From Bog-113 sp965226755 (GTDB lineage Bacteria; Acidobacteriota; Terriglobia; Bryobacterales; Bryobacteraceae), in assembly GCA_965226755.1 (NCBI GenBank), contig CBDDDT010000003.1, positions 1,736,001 to 1,800,000 on the forward strand: a stretch of 64,000 nt of DNA, given 5' to 3'. The position numbers and the translations under genes were made by a program. Of this stretch, positions 62,199 through 64,000 are shown piece after piece. Numbering within the stretch: the first letter of the stretch is position 1; every line of letters begins with the position of its first letter. The notes under the pieces are model-generated. The model worked only from the letters and a program-made list of their open reading frames with translations, was not told the origin of the DNA and ran no database searches.

Positions 62199-64000
62199 TT
62201 AGTGCGCTATCCAGTGGACCTGCGAACGGAATAGACCATCCACAAACCCGATCTGAAAAACCAGGAATAAGCCGAAGGACAAACTGGCGAAGCCGGATAA
62301 CGTGGTCAGATAAGAGGTGATCCGGGCTGACTTCGCCTGCGCATAAACTAACGGCAGGGAGATGGCGCATGTCATCAGCATCATCCCGAGCATCGTGCCA
62401 AACCCGAAGACCAGCAGATATCCGCACGCCCAAAAAGGGTTCCGAATCGTCGACAGCACTAAAAGCGCGACTGCCGCGGAGCCGGCCAATCCGTGCACCA
62501 ACCCTATAAAGAGCGGACGAATCGAATGAAACAGTCCGAGTTTGCCCGGTTTAGCCGAAAGCGCTCCGGCGGCGATGGAATTCGGCGCCGCTGAAAAGCG
62601 CGCGGTGATTTTCCCCAGGGCGCCCGTCAAATTCAAGATCCCGAGCAGGACCAGCATCAGCGCCACCGCGAACTCCATCGAAAGTCCCAGCCGCGGCGGG
62701 ATCACAAAACCGAAAACGATAATTGCCGTTCCCACCAGGAAAATCGTGATCGTATGTCCCAGCCCCCACAGCAATCCGATCGAGACGGAACTGCGAATTG
62801 AGCCTTGGCGGGTGACCAGCGTGGACACGGCCACCACATGGTCGGAATCCGTCGAATGCCGCATCCCGAGAAACAGCCCCAGCAGAACCACCGCCAGAAA
62901 AGGAACCAGGTGCTCCCGCGAAATGCCGGACCAGTGCGCCATCAGCGGCTGAAGCGATGAGTAGACAATCGCGCAACCGGCAATCGCCATGAACACCGAG
63001 GACCCCAGCGGTAAGTAACGCGAAAATGCGCCGGGAATGCGGAATCTGGAAACGGCCAGACGTTTGGCGTAAACGACCAACAGCCCGATCGAGATCAGCA
63101 CCGCGGCTAACCCGGCGCTGAACGCCACGATAAGAAAGAGACCAAAGCCGATGCGATGCAGCGAGAACGCGCTGAGCAACACCACCAATGCGCCCGGACA
63201 AGGGATAATGCCACCCGTAACACCCAGAATAAAGAGTTGGCGCAGAGAGATAGGTCTGCTGGAACTGCGCGCCGGCGCCGTCGTCGTTTTGGTAAGAGAC
63301 TGTAACCAGTGCGAGTGCGATTCACCCGGAGTGTGCGAATGATCGCCCGATTCCCCTGACAAAGTGCGGATGAAAATCAACGTTCCCACCGCCACCACGC
63401 TGAATCCGGAGATCGCTCCCAGAATCGGATAGAGCCGGTCGGGAACTATATACTGCGCCGCGTATAACGTGATTAAACCCAGCGCGAAAACGCCCGCGGT
63501 ATGAGAAACCGTCACGATCGCGCCCAATAAGATCGCGTGCCGCGCCGAACCATGCGAGCCCACTAAGTACGATGCCACGATGGTCTTCCCGTGACCCGGC
63601 TCCAGCGCGTGCAAAGCCCCCAATGCCGCCGCGATGAGGGCCGCGCTCAGAAGGAAGAAAAATCCGAGCGGAGCTTGCGAAGTAATGAGCTGTGTGAAAG
63701 CGCTGCGCGGAGTGGAAGGGGAAGAAGCCGCGCGCGTCTGAGGCGCGACGGCGCCCGTTGACAAAGCGGCCGCGGCCGGTTTCTTCACAGGCGCTGCTGC
63801 AATCGATGCGGAAGCCGTTCCTGCCCGCGGAGCTTGCGCGCTGACCGCACGCGGCGTTTCCGGCGCCGCGCTAATCACCGGCGCCTCCCGCGTAAACGCC
63901 GCCGCCGCCGTCAAGTCCTGAGGAGGCGCGGTGAGCAGATCGGGCGCATAGACTTTCAACTCCGAGCTGCGGTCCTGAGCGCTAACCGAACTCCGCTCGA
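62199..64000 (-). CDS. Large NicO/NiCoT-type nickel/cobalt transporter, N-terminus beyond window
   Basis: At least 600 residues; the frame is still open at the right edge (ERSSVSAQDRSSELKVYAPD), so the TTG at 63959 is not the true start. A low-complexity Ala/Pro/Thr linker precedes the membrane region. The first half carries the RcnA/NicO motif AALGALHALEPGHGKT and a His-rich loop (GDHSHTPGESHSHW). The second half carries LFLGMRHSTDSDHVVAVSTL, resembling the NiCoT motif HAxDADH. The protein thus looks like two related transporter halves in one chain of about twelve helices. It would move Ni2+ or Co2+; direction (uptake or efflux) is not clear. The upstream extension is probably a periplasmic domain with signal peptide. 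Confidence 0.85.
   Translation of the reverse strand, partial: ERSSVSAQDRSSELKVYAPDLLTAPPQDLTAAAAFTREAPVISAAPETPRAVSAQAPRAGTASASIAAAPVKKPAAAALSTGAVAPQTRAASSPSTPRSAFTQLITSQAPLGFFFLLSAALIAAALGALHALEPGHGKTIVASYLVGSHGSARHAILLGAIVTVSHTAGVFALGLITLYAAQYIVPDRLYPILGAISGFSVVAVGTLIFIRTLSGESGDHSHTPGESHSHWLQSLTKTTTAPARSSSRPISLRQLFILGVTGGIIPCPGALVVLLSAFSLHRIGFGLFLIVAFSAGLAAVLISIGLLVVYAKRLAVSRFRIPGAFSRYLPLGSSVFMAIAGCAIVYSSLQPLMAHWSGISREHLVPFLAVVLLGLFLGMRHSTDSDHVVAVSTLVTRQGSIRSSVSIGLLWGLGHTITIFLVGTAIIVFGFVIPPRLGLSMEFAVALMLVLLGILNLTGALGKITARFSAAPNSIAAGALSAKPGKLGLFHSIRPLFIGLVHGLAGSAAVALLVLSTIRNPFWACGYLLVFGFGTMLGMMLMTCAISLPLVYAQAKSARITSYLTTLSGFASLSFGLFLVFQIGFVDGLFRSQVHWIAH

Overview
The window looks like chromosomal DNA of an acidobacterium of the Solibacter/Bryobacter type. 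The signs are high GC, a secreted NHL-repeat protein ending in the C-terminal domain first described from Solibacter (TIGR03437 type), an 800-residue MacB-like orphan permease of the acidobacterial type, a TonB receptor with a carboxypeptidase-regulatory-like N-terminus, a futalosine-pathway menaquinone gene (mqnA) and many secreted proteins of unknown function. The lineage is inferred from family recognition, not from a database search.

Layout. 1-8.9 kb is an accessory region ending at a tRNA-Asn gene. It holds a prodomain-less S53 (sedolisin) protease cut by the window edge, a stand-alone LigD-type DNA ligase domain, two direct repeats flanking a lower-GC cargo of two unknown proteins, a small-protein operon headed by an HTH protein, a DUF3489 protein and a ParB-methyltransferase fusion. 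9-20.8 kb is core metabolism: mqnA, NHL protein, membrane diguanylate cyclase, YmdB-type phosphodiesterase, ilvD, an outer-membrane barrel protein, and a manA/aminotransferase/coaD operon. 20.9-24.6 kb has an FAD monooxygenase followed by two tandem orphan KdpD N-terminal-domain proteins. 24.7-29.4 kb has a Tat-exported MocA-family oxidoreductase, a cold-shock protein, an IF-1 homologue, wecB, and an unusual ClpB-D2-like AAA+ ATPase fused to a response-regulator receiver domain.

29.5-35.5 kb is an F-type ATP synthase operon (b', b, delta, alpha, gamma, beta, epsilon) without a and c subunits; its alpha gene is split by a 2-base insertion. 36.5-42 kb has a glutathione-independent formaldehyde dehydrogenase and three related cytochrome c/copper-monooxygenase-like genes (one intact, one frameshifted twice, one shortened) around a heavy-metal-binding-domain protein. 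42-47 kb has the orphan permease divergent from a TonB receptor, with operator-like repeats between them. 47.6-50 kb has a membrane protein/winged-helix regulator pair and two secreted proteins.

50.1-57.4 kb is a tightly coupled partner-switching operon: three PP2C (SpoIIE/RsbU) phosphatases, two of them with large membrane/sensor regions and one of those with a degenerate catalytic site, then a STAS anti-sigma antagonist and an RsbW-type kinase. No sigma factor is adjacent. 57.5-64 kb has a secreted beta-propeller-like protein, a small unknown protein, a TPR protein, a DUF4331 protein and a large NicO-type nickel/cobalt transporter that runs off the right edge.

No CRISPR array, insertion sequence, integrase or rRNA was seen.
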